DNA of 46,815 nucleotides from Rhodanobacteraceae bacterium (GCA_025350865.1 JANXWZ010000029.1:1-46815); one strand, 5' to 3'. Shown: positions 1 to 9,900, counted from the stretch's first letter. Program-made: numbers and translations. The notes: a model not told the origin generated them from the letters alone.

Positions 1-159
1 CCGGGCGAGTACCGCGAGCTGAAACCCGGCGAAGTGATGGCTCTGGACCGTGCCGCGAAGGGTAAGAAGGTCGAGCCGAAGCGCAATTTACCCGAGCATG
101 CGAAGCTCAAGACGCCAGCGAAACCGAAGCCGAGGTTCAAGGCCCGCCCGAAGTTCTAA
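1..159 (+). CDS. C-terminal end of a probable RsuA/RluB-type pseudouridine synthase (partial)
   Basis: The reading frame is open from the first base and ends in TAA at 157-159. Only the last 52 residues are present. They begin PGEYRELKPGEV and continue into a tail rich in Lys, Arg and Pro. The PGxYRELxPxEV pattern resembles the end of the catalytic domain in RsuA/RluB-type rRNA pseudouridine synthases, and basic tails after it are common in that family. No catalytic residue lies in the visible part, so this is a weak family guess. The stop shares bases with the stop of the convergent gene on the other strand (156-158). Confidence 0.45.
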   Translation, partial: PGEYRELKPGEVMALDRAAKGKKVEPKRNLPEHAKLKTPAKPKPRFKARPKF

Positions 160-743
160 GGGGAATCTTCCCATCTCGCGCCACAGCTCTCGCATCGCCA
201 CGTCTCGACCCCGGTCGGGAGCGGCAGTCCAATCGCATACAGCCCCGCCAGCGCCGCTGCCCGCGACGCTCCTTCAAACGTAATCTCGACCGACCCGCAC
301 CTTGGGCAAGTGGGTTGTTCAAAGTCGCCAAAGCTCGCAAAAGGAATCGACTCCGGTACCGGCTGCTCCAGCAACTCCATCCCCGCCTCACCATCCGATT
401 CCTCCACCTGCAGCCGAATGCCGCCGATGAAGTTCGACACCTGCCAGTCGAGCCTGACCAGATTCTCGTCTTGGAGATAAACGGTGATCCCGGCTGATTC
501 GAGCATCCCGCGCGCGACAATCGCTTCGGAAAGATCGCGGTAGCGTCGCAACGTCACGAGCTTGCGGCTGGTTGGCGCGTCACTCTCTTCGACCAGCGGA
601 GCTTCCAGCCCGCGCTTTGCGAACTCCGCCCTGAGTGCACTCTGCGCCGGATCAGTCAGCGAGTCGTAGTCGCGAGCGGTTGCCAGCAACTCAGCCGTAT
701 TGAGCGCTGCATATCGTTCGGGAAAGTCGTGCTCTGTGGCCAT
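156..743 (-). CDS. DUF2007-type protein with C-terminal zinc ribbon
   Basis: 195 residues, no signal peptide. The central part (about 60-130) has the LVTLRRYRDLSEAIVARGML pattern and a following YLQDENLVRLDW stretch, which fits the DUF2007 'putative signal transducing protein' fold. The C-terminal part carries two Cys pairs, CPRCG (about 145) and CESCG (about 183), which should form a zinc ribbon. The molecular role is unknown. The ATG at 743 has no clear Shine-Dalgarno; instead TAGGCT lies 8 nt upstream (752-757), consistent with a leaderless message. The stop overlaps the stop of the convergent upstream gene. Confidence 0.7.
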   Translation of the reverse strand: MATEHDFPERYAALNTAELLATARDYDSLTDPAQSALRAEFAKRGLEAPLVEESDAPTSRKLVTLRRYRDLSEAIVARGMLESAGITVYLQDENLVRLDWQVSNFIGGIRLQVEESDGEAGMELLEQPVPESIPFASFGDFEQPTCPRCGSVEITFEGASRAAALAGLYAIGLPLPTGVETWRCESCGARWEDSP

Positions 744-771
744 GAGGACAAAGCCTACCAGAGCGCGGCCC

Positions 772-1446
772 TCAAGCCGACATGCACCACTGCACCGCTC
801 CGCCGAAGTTGTCGGTCTTGAGCACGTCGGAGTCGAACTCAGACGGGGTTCCGCTGCCGGTGATTCGTTGGCTTAGCTGATAGCCGCGATGCGGAATATC
901 CGCCGGAACCCCCGACGCCACCGACGACCCGCCGCGCCAGTAGCTCTTCATCTTGACGTCCCAGAAGAGCTCGTCTGCGGTAAGCCCAGGCGCGGCTCCG
1001 ATGTAGATTCCCGGCGTAAAACCAGCGCTGTTTACCTGCTCGAACCACGCGTTGCAGTACGCGATCACGTCTGTGTTTACGGCCGTCGACGCCACGCCCT
1101 CCAGATCGACGAAGACCGACGTCCCGTGCAGCAGGCCGGCCGCTGTGGCTTGCGTTGCAGCTGCGGCTCCAAACGAGTTTCCGCGATCCAGGGTTGGGCT
1201 CCAGCCCTCCTTCAGCGGATGTTGCACCACGCACAGGGCGAGGCCGGCATCCACGATCAGCTGCGCCTCGGGCTGCTTAAGGTCCTTGAATATTTTTGAG
1301 CCATCACCCCGGCCAACGTAGCGCACCACAAATCCGAAGCCCTTGGCGACGAAGCTGGCCGCCGTGGCTGGGGTGAGCGGCGTGGTGAAATCGAAGCCCA
1401 TGGTTCCGTCGGGCAGGGTACCTACTTTGGCTGAAATGGGCGGCAT
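772..1446 (-). CDS. DUF1906 (Rv2525c-like glycoside-hydrolase-like) protein
   Basis: 224 residues. The sequence opens with GFDFTTPLTPATAASF, then FVVRYVGRG, a VFVDLEG strand and a YCNAWFEQV...PGIYIGA segment, which is the TIM-barrel pattern of DUF1906, related to GH25-type lysozymes and to secreted Rv2525c of mycobacteria. These proteins are thought to act on the cell wall, but no activity is established. I place the start at ATG 1446, because CAGGAG lies 7 nt upstream. An in-frame start 45 nt further upstream has no comparable signal. No signal peptide is visible from this start, so secretion is uncertain. Confidence 0.72.
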   Translation of the reverse strand: MPPISAKVGTLPDGTMGFDFTTPLTPATAASFVAKGFGFVVRYVGRGDGSKIFKDLKQPEAQLIVDAGLALCVVQHPLKEGWSPTLDRGNSFGAAAATQATAAGLLHGTSVFVDLEGVASTAVNTDVIAYCNAWFEQVNSAGFTPGIYIGAAPGLTADELFWDVKMKSYWRGGSSVASGVPADIPHRGYQLSQRITGSGTPSEFDSDVLKTDNFGGAVQWCMSA

Positions 1447-1674
1447 AATTTGCTCCTGGAAGGCGGTTTCGATGCGAGATGAGACTACCATCAGAAACTG
1501 GAATTCTTCCCGTTTCCCTTTTCGACGCGGGCCGCCCGTCTCGACTCACAGATGCCACTCCTGGGGCATTGACGAATGTCCTCGGTCGCGCTCAGAATAC
1601 TCAGGCTTTTCATCTTGGCTTGCGAACCTTTTCACGTTCGAAGCATCCAATGGGAGGCAGAGGAGTGAACAGAC

Positions 1675-2151
1675 GTGGCAATTGAAAAAGGGACCTTTGG
1701 GGCCGGTTGTTTCTGGGGTGTGGAAGCTCGATTCAGCGAGATGATGGGCGTGCTGGATACAGCAGTTGGATACGAGGGCGGGGCGCTGGAGCATCCGACT
1801 TATAAGGAAGTCTGTACCGACCGGACAGGCCATGCGGAGGTCGTCCAGGTGACATTCGACAATGCCAGACTGAGCTATGAAGACCTGCTGGACACATTTT
1901 TCTCCCTACATGACCCCACGCAGCTGAACCGTCAGGGTCCGGACTGGGGTTCGCAGTACCGCAGCGTCATTTTTGCCCAATCGGACGAGCAGGCCAGCGC
2001 CGCCAAAGCCAAGATCGCAGAACTATGCGCCTCCGGCAGCTATCGGTCGCCGATCGTTACCCAGGTCGTGCGCGCCGACACCTTCTGGAAAGCCGAAGAA
2101 TACCATCAGCGGTATCTGGAGAAGCGCGGCATGGTGAGCTGTCACATCTAA
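1675..2151 (+). CDS. msrA: Peptide methionine sulfoxide reductase MsrA
   Basis: 158 residues. The enzyme reduces the S epimer of methionine sulfoxide, free or in proteins, in the cytoplasm. The catalytic motif GAGCFWG is at residues 9-15 with the nucleophilic Cys12. The family blocks GYxGG (33-37), TGHAEVVQV and DPTQLNRQGPDWGSQYRS are all present, and Cys156 near the C-terminus could act as a resolving Cys. The start is GTG, with AGGAG at 1660-1664 about 10 nt upstream. The gene stands alone, with no msrB beside it. Confidence 0.95.
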   Translation: MAIEKGTFGAGCFWGVEARFSEMMGVLDTAVGYEGGALEHPTYKEVCTDRTGHAEVVQVTFDNARLSYEDLLDTFFSLHDPTQLNRQGPDWGSQYRSVIFAQSDEQASAAKAKIAELCASGSYRSPIVTQVVRADTFWKAEEYHQRYLEKRGMVSCHI

Positions 2152-2265
2152 TCCCCCGGATGTATCGGAATCCCACCCGGAAGCTGCGCTGCTAAGATTA
2201 GGTCTGTGTGCGGCCGCTGCGTGCGGACGTGTACGTTTGAGTTCTGCTCGTCCGCTGACCACATT

Positions 2266-3741
2266 ATGCAAACTCTCGACACCCCGGACCGGCTGCTGGC
2301 CACGGAACTGAGCGGCACCGCGTGCTTTGTCCAGCCGCTGACGGTGGTCGAACCCGTAGCGCCGGCGGTTCCCGACGACATCCCGTCCCGTCCAGTCGCT
2401 CGAGTGCTGCACTTTCTGGGGCTGGACCGCGCCGTCATCTTCACGATCATGGCCCGCGGTTGGTCATCGCTCGCGGGCGTTGGAACGCTGGCGCTCATCG
2501 CGCGTTTTCTGACGCGGGCAGAGCAGGGCTACTACTACACCTTCTATTCGCTGGTCGCGCTACAGATGATCTTCGAGCTGGGCTTCTCGGTAGTCATCCT
2601 GCAGACGGCAAGCCACGAAGCGGCACACCTCGAAATTCACCACGATGGACGCATCACGGGTCCGCCAGCGGCTTACGGGCGGCTCGCGTCAGTCCTACGA
2701 AAGTCCGTGCGCTGGTACACCATTGGGGCTGCGGCCATGGTCTGTTTGCTGCTGCCGCTGGGGATCCGCTTCTTCGGTTCGGCACCCCCGGTTGGTCCGC
2801 CTGTGGCCTGGTTAGGGGCCTGGTGCCTGGTGGTGATCGCCTCAGGATTCACGTTCCAGGTCGACCCAACCTTCTCATTCCTGGAGGGTTGCGGCTTTGT
2901 TGCCGGGGTAGCCCGGGTGCGGCTGGCGCAGGCGATGGCGGGTACCGCGCTGGGTTGGACTGCAATGCTGCTACATCACGGACTCTACGCTCCCGGCTGC
3001 ATGATCGCTGGCCAGGCGATCGTTGGAATTGGTTACCTCGCGCGCCGTCGCGGACTGCTGCAGCCCCTGCTGCGTCACACGCCCGGCCTGTTTACGGTCG
3101 ATTGGCAGAGCGAAGTTTGGCCGTTCCAATGGCGCATTGCGGTGAGCTGGGTGTGCGGATACTTCATCACGCAACTCTTCACGCCGGTACTGTTTCACTA
3201 TCGCGGTGCGGGCGGGGCGATCGAAGCCGGACAGATGGGGATGTCAATCAACATCTGCGGCACGCTTACCGGCATGGCGATCGCATGGATGAACACCAAG
3301 GCCGCCCCCTTTGGACGACTGATCGCTCTGGGTGATTTCGCCCAGCTCGACCAGATGTTCTTCCGAGCACTGCGACAGTCGTTGCTGGCAGCTCTGGTTG
3401 CGTCGATTGCGGTTTGGAGCACAGTCCTGCTGCTGCGGCAACAGCACGTTACATTTGCATTGCGTCTGTTGCCTCCGGGCCCCCTTGCCCTGCTGCTGGT
3501 CACTTCGGTGGCCAACATCGCGGTTTTCGCAGAGGCTCTCTATTTGAGAGCTCACAAGCAGGAAAAGTTCATGTTGACCTCCATACTGGGCGCGATGTGG
3601 ATGGCTCCCGCTGCTTTCTTCCTGGGGCGGAGTTATGGCCCATACGGCATTGCTATCGGATACTTTCTCGGGACCGCCGTCATCGGATTGGGTCTCGGCA
3701 CGGCCACCTTCACCAAGTACCGGCGCATCTGGCATGCCTGA
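2266..3741 (+). CDS. Polysaccharide flippase-like integral membrane protein
   Basis: 491 residues from ATG 2266. A hydrophilic N-terminus of about 55 residues is followed by roughly twelve hydrophobic segments with the spacing of the MATE/MOP flippase fold (Wzx/RfbX-like). The RAEQGYYYTFYSLVALQ stretch near the first helices is typical of polysaccharide export flippases. It overlaps a family 2 glycosyltransferase by 8 nt, so the pair probably makes and moves a lipid-linked glycan. An alternative start is GTG 2206, which has TAAGAT 7 nt upstream and could be leaderless. It would add a Cys-rich 20-residue N-terminus. No Shine-Dalgarno precedes either start. Confidence 0.7.
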   Translation: MQTLDTPDRLLATELSGTACFVQPLTVVEPVAPAVPDDIPSRPVARVLHFLGLDRAVIFTIMARGWSSLAGVGTLALIARFLTRAEQGYYYTFYSLVALQMIFELGFSVVILQTASHEAAHLEIHHDGRITGPPAAYGRLASVLRKSVRWYTIGAAAMVCLLLPLGIRFFGSAPPVGPPVAWLGAWCLVVIASGFTFQVDPTFSFLEGCGFVAGVARVRLAQAMAGTALGWTAMLLHHGLYAPGCMIAGQAIVGIGYLARRRGLLQPLLRHTPGLFTVDWQSEVWPFQWRIAVSWVCGYFITQLFTPVLFHYRGAGGAIEAGQMGMSINICGTLTGMAIAWMNTKAAPFGRLIALGDFAQLDQMFFRALRQSLLAALVASIAVWSTVLLLRQQHVTFALRLLPPGPLALLLVTSVANIAVFAEALYLRAHKQEKFMLTSILGAMWMAPAAFFLGRSYGPYGIAIGYFLGTAVIGLGLGTATFTKYRRIWHA

Positions 3742-4762
3742 TACCGCAGCCGCAAGGCCGCTGCTCACCATTGCGATTCCCACCTTCAATCGGAGCGCCA
3801 GCCTGTCGGCCCTGTTGACTGTGCTGGCCCCTCAACTTGCCGGGCATCCGGAAGTGGAATTACTGATCTCGGACAATGGCTCGCCGGACGATACCGAAGC
3901 CGTCATGCGCGGTTTCATCGCTGAGGGCCTGAAAGTGAGATACATTCGGCAGTCCGAAAACATCGGTTCCGACCGCAACTTCGTAGCCTGCTTTGAGAAC
4001 GCTCGAGGCGTCTTTTTCTGGCTCTGTGGCGACGACGACATCATTCTGCCGGGAACGCTGGATCGAATCCTACCTCATCTGGCAGGGGAGAAACCCCTCG
4101 ACCTGCTCTACGCGACGTCGTATGGCTTCCGCGAAGATTGGGTTGCCGAACGCCAGGAGGATCGCTTTCGCCGCCGATTCCATACCTTCACCGATCCGCT
4201 GGAGTTCGCCAAGGTTGTGAATGTGATGTTCACGTTCATCAGCGCGATGGTGGTGAACCGGGGTCGGTTATTGGAACTGCCGCACGAGGCTCCGGCGGCG
4301 TTGCTGAATACAAATCTGGTGCAACTGGGCTGGTGCCTGCCCCTGCTCCTGAACCATCGACGCAGCGTGGTCTTGTGGGATCGCGCGGTGGCCGGCCGTC
4401 AGGGCAATGCAGGAGGGTACGCTATTGGTAAGGTTTTTGGACAAGGGCTAAAAGACACGCTCGCACGGCTGCTTCCGGGCCGAAAAGACCTGCAAGATGC
4501 AATCCTGAATCCTGCCGTGCGCCGCTGGCTGCCATCGGCCTTGTACGCCATTCGTGCGGAGGAGAATCGCGAGCTGGGGCTTGCGACGGCGGAGCAGGAA
4601 CTGCGGCTCGCTTACGGTGGAGACGCTCGTTTCTGGATTTTCGCGTGGCCGGTTTTGCGGCTGTGGCTACCCTTGGCAAGGCTGTGGTTCAAGGCGGGCG
4701 TCGCGGCGAATGTGGCGATTTACATGTTGACCGTGCCGGGCTTCTGGCGGAAACAGAGCTGA
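3734..4762 (+). CDS. Family 2 glycosyltransferase
   Basis: 342 residues. The N-terminal GT-A domain shows TIAIPTFNRSASL (about 10-22), ELLISDNGSPDDTEAV, and the metal- and sugar-nucleotide-binding WLCGDDD motif at about residue 97. This is the classical GT2 pattern: an inverting, cytoplasmic transferase acting on a lipid or glycan acceptor. The C-terminal hydrophobic stretch (FWIFAWPVLRLWLPLARLWF) may attach it to the membrane. The start ATG 3734 lies inside the end of the flippase gene (8 nt overlap), which implies translational coupling. Donor and acceptor cannot be read from the sequence. Confidence 0.88.
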   Translation: MPDTAAARPLLTIAIPTFNRSASLSALLTVLAPQLAGHPEVELLISDNGSPDDTEAVMRGFIAEGLKVRYIRQSENIGSDRNFVACFENARGVFFWLCGDDDIILPGTLDRILPHLAGEKPLDLLYATSYGFREDWVAERQEDRFRRRFHTFTDPLEFAKVVNVMFTFISAMVVNRGRLLELPHEAPAALLNTNLVQLGWCLPLLLNHRRSVVLWDRAVAGRQGNAGGYAIGKVFGQGLKDTLARLLPGRKDLQDAILNPAVRRWLPSALYAIRAEENRELGLATAEQELRLAYGGDARFWIFAWPVLRLWLPLARLWFKAGVAANVAIYMLTVPGFWRKQS

Positions 4763-4795
4763 CTTGCACGTTCGTGCGGAGTTACTGGCGTCCAA

Positions 4796-4826
4796 TTGGT
4801 GGGCGCAGACCGTTCTATGGTATATT
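4796..4826 (+). promoter_or_regulatory. Candidate promoter of the DEAD-box helicase leader
   Basis: TTGGTG at 4796-4801 and TATATT at 4821-4826 are separated by 19 nt. This is a plausible but slightly wide sigma-70 promoter. Transcription from here would give a leader of roughly 330 nt before the helicase start. Assigned by eye only. Confidence 0.35.
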
Positions 4827-4833
4827 GAAGTTG

Positions 4834-5014
4834 CACTGAACAAAAACAGTGTAGGCATCGCAGGCAAGGGCTCCAGCAAGTTCCGCTCTCGGAACCGGAG
4901 TCTGGCCAGAGACTGCGAATCTTGCCTCTCCCGCGCTTCTTCTAGCCACGTCATAGTGGATTTTCTGGAAGCCGCGCTGGTTGCTCTGGCTGGAAGGCTT
5001 TGGTCATCGGACCA
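4834..5014 (+). ncRNA. Structured 5' leader of the DEAD-box helicase (candidate cis-regulatory RNA)
   Basis: The 401 nt between the glycosyltransferase and the helicase hold no convincing gene but many inverted repeats. These are 4834-4838/4847-4851; an extended nested helix of 4863-4868/4921-4926, 4869-4874/4897-4902 and 4880-4885/4890-4895 with a CTCT loop; 4946-4949/4956-4959; 4969-4973/4996-5000; and 5001-5005/5010-5014. Long leaders that regulate expression are known for cold-induced DEAD-box helicases such as E. coli csdA and cyanobacterial crhR. The same role here is inferred. It does not match tmRNA, RNase P, SRP or 6S RNA by eye. From 5015 to 5163 nothing further was recognised except the ribosome binding site. 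Confidence 0.4.
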
Positions 5015-5163
5015 GCCTCGCCGTGCAGCAGCAGCGCTTGCGGTAAAACGACAGCAATGCTGACCTGAAACATACGATTTGGCGCCCATCAGACCCACGG
5101 TCTAGCCGCGCCTCGCGACCCCCACAGTGGGCCGTCGTTTACCCGCAAGAAGAAGGACGTAAC

Positions 5164-6732
5164 TTGAATTCTGCAACGCTCGAACCTCAGGAAATGACTG
5201 TAAACAGTACCAACAACTTCCCCCAGAACACCAACCAGGCCACGCCCCACATCGGCGCAACCGCGTCCACGATCGTCGCCAGCAACACGGTAATCGACTC
5301 CGCCACCGGCCTGCCCATGCTGCAGGGCGTCAGTTTCCAAGACTTCAACGTCTCCGAAAGCCTGAAGCACCGCCTCGCCGCTGCCGGCTTCAACACGCCG
5401 ACACCCGTGCAGGCAAAGGCGATTCCGCCGGCGCTTGAAGGTCACGACATTCTCGCCACCGCCTCCACCGGCACCGGCAAAACGCTCAGCTTCCTGATCC
5501 CGATGATCGAGCGCATGGACGCGAATTCCGTGCCTTCGTCCAAGGGCAAGCGCGGACCCATCCGTTCGCTCATCCTGCTGCCGACGCGTGAACTCGCGAT
5601 GCAGGTTCTCGAGGCCTATTCGAAGATCTCTCCGCAGGCGAAGTCCGACTCGGTGCTGGTTTGCGGCGGTCTGTCGGAGAACACGCAGCTTGACCAGCTT
5701 GGCCGCGGGCCCCGTCTGGTCGTCGCGACCCCTGGCCGCCTGGAAGACTTCCTCCGCCGCCGGTCGGTCAATCTAAACTTTGTCGAAATGCTGGTTCTGG
5801 ACGAAGTAGACCGCATGCTGGATATGGGCTTCCTGCCTGCGATCCGCCGCATCGTCGGTGCGCTGCCCAAGACCCGCCAGACCATGTGTTACTCCGCGAC
5901 ACTCGACGCCAACATCTCGGAGATCGTTCGCGACTACGTGCAGAAGCCTGTGCGCGTCGAGATCGGCACCACCTCGAAGCCGTCCGATCAGGTTGAGCTT
6001 CGCGCATATACCGTGATGCAGGACCAGAAGCTCGGTCTGCTCGACAAGATGCTGAAGGAAGAAGAGGGCACGTTCCTCGTCTTCTCGCGGACCAAGCATG
6101 GCGCGGACCGTATCGCCACCAAGCTGGAGAAGCTGGGCCACGATACCGAGTCCATCCACGGCGATCGTTCGCAGTCGCAGCGGACAGCCGCGCTGAAGGG
6201 CTTTGCTACTGGCAAGCACCGTATCCTGGTTGCGACGGACGTTGCCGCCCGCGGTATCGACGTGAAGGACATCGCACATGTCGTCAACTACGACCTGCCC
6301 AATGCTTCTGACGACTTCGTCCACCGCATCGGCCGTACCGGTCGCGCCGGCAAGAAGGGCGTCGCTACGACGTTCGTCATGCCGCAGGAGCGTTCCGACG
6401 CCCGCAAGCTGGAGCGCGAGCTGAAGATCAAGTTTGACTGGCGCGAGGCTGACAAGAATCTCGCCAAGGAAGAGCGCAACCGACCTGTCGATCTGACCTC
6501 GGCGGCTCCCGACGCGCTGATGCAGCTTGAGACGCGTTCGTGGCGCTCGGGCGATGTGTCGGCGGAACGCCAGACCGGTATTCCCTCCACTCCGTATCGT
6601 CCCTCCGGCAACGGCGGCGGACGCCAACGCAGCGGCGGATTCTCGGGTGGTCGCAGCTCGAGCGGTCGTGGACCGTCGTCGAACTCGCGTCCCGGCTCCA
6701 GCCGCTCGGGCCCCGCACGTCGCGGTCGCTAA
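5164..6732 (+). CDS. DEAD-box ATP-dependent RNA helicase (RhlE-like)
   Basis: 522 residues. All helicase motifs are in order: Q motif with Phe58 and TPVQ, Walker A ASTGTGKT (100-107), PTRELA, ATPGR, motif II, SAT (244-246), VFSRTK, ATDVAARGID and HRIGRTGR (388-395). Motif II reads DEVD (213-216) instead of DEAD. The C-terminal 50 residues are rich in Gly, Arg and Ser, an RNA-binding tail typical of RhlE-like helicases that remodel RNA during ribosome assembly or cold adaptation. The start is TTG 5164, supported by AAGGA 6 nt upstream. ATG 5194 has its AGG too close. A long structured leader precedes it and an intrinsic terminator follows it. Confidence 0.92.
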   Translation: MNSATLEPQEMTVNSTNNFPQNTNQATPHIGATASTIVASNTVIDSATGLPMLQGVSFQDFNVSESLKHRLAAAGFNTPTPVQAKAIPPALEGHDILATASTGTGKTLSFLIPMIERMDANSVPSSKGKRGPIRSLILLPTRELAMQVLEAYSKISPQAKSDSVLVCGGLSENTQLDQLGRGPRLVVATPGRLEDFLRRRSVNLNFVEMLVLDEVDRMLDMGFLPAIRRIVGALPKTRQTMCYSATLDANISEIVRDYVQKPVRVEIGTTSKPSDQVELRAYTVMQDQKLGLLDKMLKEEEGTFLVFSRTKHGADRIATKLEKLGHDTESIHGDRSQSQRTAALKGFATGKHRILVATDVAARGIDVKDIAHVVNYDLPNASDDFVHRIGRTGRAGKKGVATTFVMPQERSDARKLERELKIKFDWREADKNLAKEERNRPVDLTSAAPDALMQLETRSWRSGDVSAERQTGIPSTPYRPSGNGGGRQRSGGFSGGRSSSGRGPSSNSRPGSSRSGPARRGR

Positions 6733-6746
6733 CACCACAACTGGAT

Positions 6747-6798
6747 GCCCCATGTTCGACGCCGATCTTTCGGTGTGGGACGTGGGGCTTTTCCTTTT
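6747..6798 (+). terminator. Rho-independent terminator after the DEAD-box helicase
   Basis: A hairpin of about 19 bp with one mismatch and a few G-U pairs runs from GCCCCA (6747-6752) to TGGGGC (6783-6788) around a TCTT loop. It is followed by TTTTCCTTTT. It starts 14 nt after the helicase stop. Its outer arm TGCCCCA is shared with two other hairpins in this window (20571 and 41383). Confidence 0.85.
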
Positions 6799-6854
6799 AA
6801 ACGGTGAACGTCTCGAGGGGAGTAGAGCGAATTTCGAATATCTGTGGTTGCACC

Positions 6855-6945
6855 TACAGGTCGCGCCTTCAGCGCCCTGGTCCTGTTGTCACCGGAGTCC
6901 TGGGGCATAACCCCGGGCTGGTATAGGACGGGCCTTTGGCCTTGG
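6855..6945 (-). repeat. Cluster of three mini-palindromes (interspersed repeat)
   Basis: Three short palindromes follow one another: GCGC/GCGC (6863-6866 with 6872-6875), GGGG/CCCC (6902-6905 with 6911-6914) and GGCC/GGCC (6931-6934 with 6938-6941). Read on the minus strand the loops are purine-rich (TGAAG, TTATG, AAA). They resemble the intergenic palindromic repeats common in Terriglobia genomes. They lie between the helicase terminator and the convergent end of the efflux operon. I see no gene in 6799-6999. Confidence 0.45.
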
Positions 6946-6999
6946 AACTACGGACTCGGCGGTAGTGGCCGGAAACCAGGTCGACTTTTCGTTGCCGCA

Positions 7000-9900
7000 C
7001 TATGAGCGTTGCTTATTCCCTGCTCGCGAAGCCATCAACGGGATGAGATGAAGCACGGCCAGAACTGTCGTGACCATGCCCCCAACCACTACGCGAGCCA
7101 GGGGTTGCTGCGCCTGCGCGCCGATGCCGTTCATCACGGCTGCGGGCAGCAGACCGAGGCCGGCGGCGAAGCAGGCCATCAGGACGGGCCGCAGTTCCTC
7201 AAGAGCTCCCTCCCGGAGAGCGGCGGGACCGGGATGCGTGTGTTGCAATCGGCGAATCCCGGAGAGGAACACGACTGCGGCCAGGGTGGCAACGCCCGTA
7301 AGGGATGTGAAACCGACAGCTGCGGAGATGCTGAACGCAGTGTGGGTGACCAGGAGTGCGAAGATTCCGCCGATGGCACAGAATGGCAGAGTTGCAAGAA
7401 TGATCATTGCGTCCGTCCAGCTCTGAAACTGAAGGTACAGCAGCAGAAAAATTACCGTCAGGCTGATCGGGATGATGATGGCAAGTCTCTGTTGTTCCTT
7501 GCGCAGAGAGTCGAACTCACCCGCCCAGGAGTAGCTGTAGCCCTGGGGTAGCTTCACCTTCCTCGCCATCTGGTTCTGCAGGTCGACGATCGTTGCAGAG
7601 AGGTCTCTGCCGCGTACGCTGAACTTGATCGGGATGTAACGACGTCCGCCTTCGCGATAGATCATAAAGCTGCCCTCACGAATCGCGATGTCGGCGACCT
7701 GCGACAGCGGCACACGGCCCCCGTCAGAGGTCGGCAGCAGGATGCGGCCGACGGCCTCGGGGCCAGAGCGATCCTGCTCCGGATAGCGAAGCGTGATGTC
7801 GAAGCGCCGGTCGCCTTCGATCATTTGAGAGATCGGCGCACCGCCTACCGCCGCCTGGACCGCTGCGTTCACATCTGCCGGGGCGATTCCGTAACGGGCT
7901 GCTTTGGCGCGATTTACATCGATCACCATGCTGGGTTGTCCGTTGACTTTGAAGACCCCAGAGTCTGCGACGCCGGGAACCTGGCCCATCACCTGTTGTA
8001 TCTGGTCGGCGAGACGAGTTAGCTCATCCAGCTTGTCACCGAAGAGCTTGAGCGAATTCTCGCCCTTCACGCCGCTCATGGCTTCTTCCACATTGTCCTG
8101 GATGGTTTGCGAGAATCCGAGGACGACGCCGGGGTATTTGGATAGCTTCTGTTGCATCTGGGCGATCAGCTTGTCCTTGTTTTCGTGCACGGCCTTCGGC
8201 CACTCGTCGGCCGGTTTGAGTTCCACGCCAAACTCGAGGTTATTGAAGGTCGTAATATCGGTCCCATCGTCTGGACGGCCAACCTGCGAGACGACCTGAG
8301 ATACCTCGGGAAACGTGGCCAAGTCGGCGCGAATTTGGTCGCCGAGTGAAGCTGAGCGTTCGAACGAAATGTCCTGCGGCAAAGTTGCGCGAATCCAGAG
8401 ATTGCCTTCTTCCAGTGGTGGCATGAACTCTCCGCCGATGGCGAAGACGAAGACCACACCAGCGGCGAGCAGTAGAACTCCGGCGACACTCCACACGAGC
8501 TTCGGCCAGAGAATGGTGCGGTCAAGCGCGACAGCGTAGTGCTTTGCGAAGAAGCGGCTCAAGAATGTTCCGTGGTCGACTTGTGGGTTTGCCTCGCCTG
8601 CGGCTCGCTTGCGCGCAAAGACATCGCTCAGCACTGGAGCGAAGATCAACGCGAATATCAGCGCTCCCGTCAATGCGAAGCCGTAGGTCACCGACATTGG
8701 AGCGAATATCTTACCCGGCACCCCTTGCATGGTGAACAGAGGAACGAACGCGATCAGGATGATGAGCGTTGAAAACAGAACGGGCCGCGCGGCTTCCTCG
8801 ACTCCCTGCACAATCGCGGTTGCCGCATCGGTGTCGGCGTCGCGCCGCGAGAGTCTACGGAAGACACTTTCGAGCACAACAATGGACGCGTCCACGAGAA
8901 TGCCGAAGTCGATGGCGCCGATCGAGATGAGGTTCGCCGAGTGACCGGTAAGCGCCATCATCGAGAACGAGAACAAGACGGCAAACGGAATGGTAGCGGC
9001 AGCAATGAGTGTTGTGCGAAGGTCGCCGAGCATCAAGAGCAGGATCAATGTCACGAGAACCAGCCCGGTGACGATGACGTGTTTGACGGTATGCGTGGTG
9101 AGGTCGATCAGTTTGGTGCGGTCGTAGATGGTGCTGATGTGCATGCCGGTAGGCAGCAGGCTGCCGTGGTTCAGCTCAGCGATTTCATCTTTGAGCGCCT
9201 TCAACGCGGGCAGACTCTGCTCATCCTTCTGCAGCAGGACAATGGCTTCGACGATATCGCTCTGGCCATTACGCCCGATCTTGCCGAGCCGCGGTTGGAA
9301 GCCCTCCTTGACGGTGGCAACATCGTGGACCAACACCGGTGTTCCGTTCTTCTGCGCGACGACCACGTTCCCGATGTCGTCGACACTTTTTAGCAGGCCA
9401 AGCGAGCGGACGTTGACGTTCTGGTCGCCGATCGACAGGTAGTTGCCGCCGGCATTGGCGTTGCTGTTCTGGATGGCGAGGGTGATCTGCGGCAAGGTAA
9501 CACCGTAGGCAAGCAGCTTGGCGGGGTCGGGTTCAACCTGGTACTGGCGTGTGGTCCCACCGAACGTTGTGATGTCGATGACTCCGGGCACCTTCTTCAA
9601 CTCGCGCCGCACCAGCCAATCCTGGGTAGCCTTCAGGTCGTTGAGCGAGTATGGGCCTGTGAGTTGATAGCGGTAGATCTCTCCGATGGGCGACCAGGGG
9701 GATAGCTGCGGCTGAAGATTCATGGGCAACTGCAGTGTCTGCAACCGCGCCAGAATTTCCTGACGGTCGTGAAACAGGTCGCTGGAGAACTTGAAGTAGA
9801 GCTTCACATCGCTCAGGCCGAAGATACTGATGGAACGTATCTGCTCAAGCTGCGGTGTTCCGTTCAACGTCAACTCGATTGGCGCCGTGACCTGCTGCTC

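Noticed and set aside
4764-5063. Open frame of 99 codons in the helicase leader
   Set aside because: The translation has no domain or signal features, and the stretch is dominated by inverted repeats. It fits an RNA leader better than a gene.
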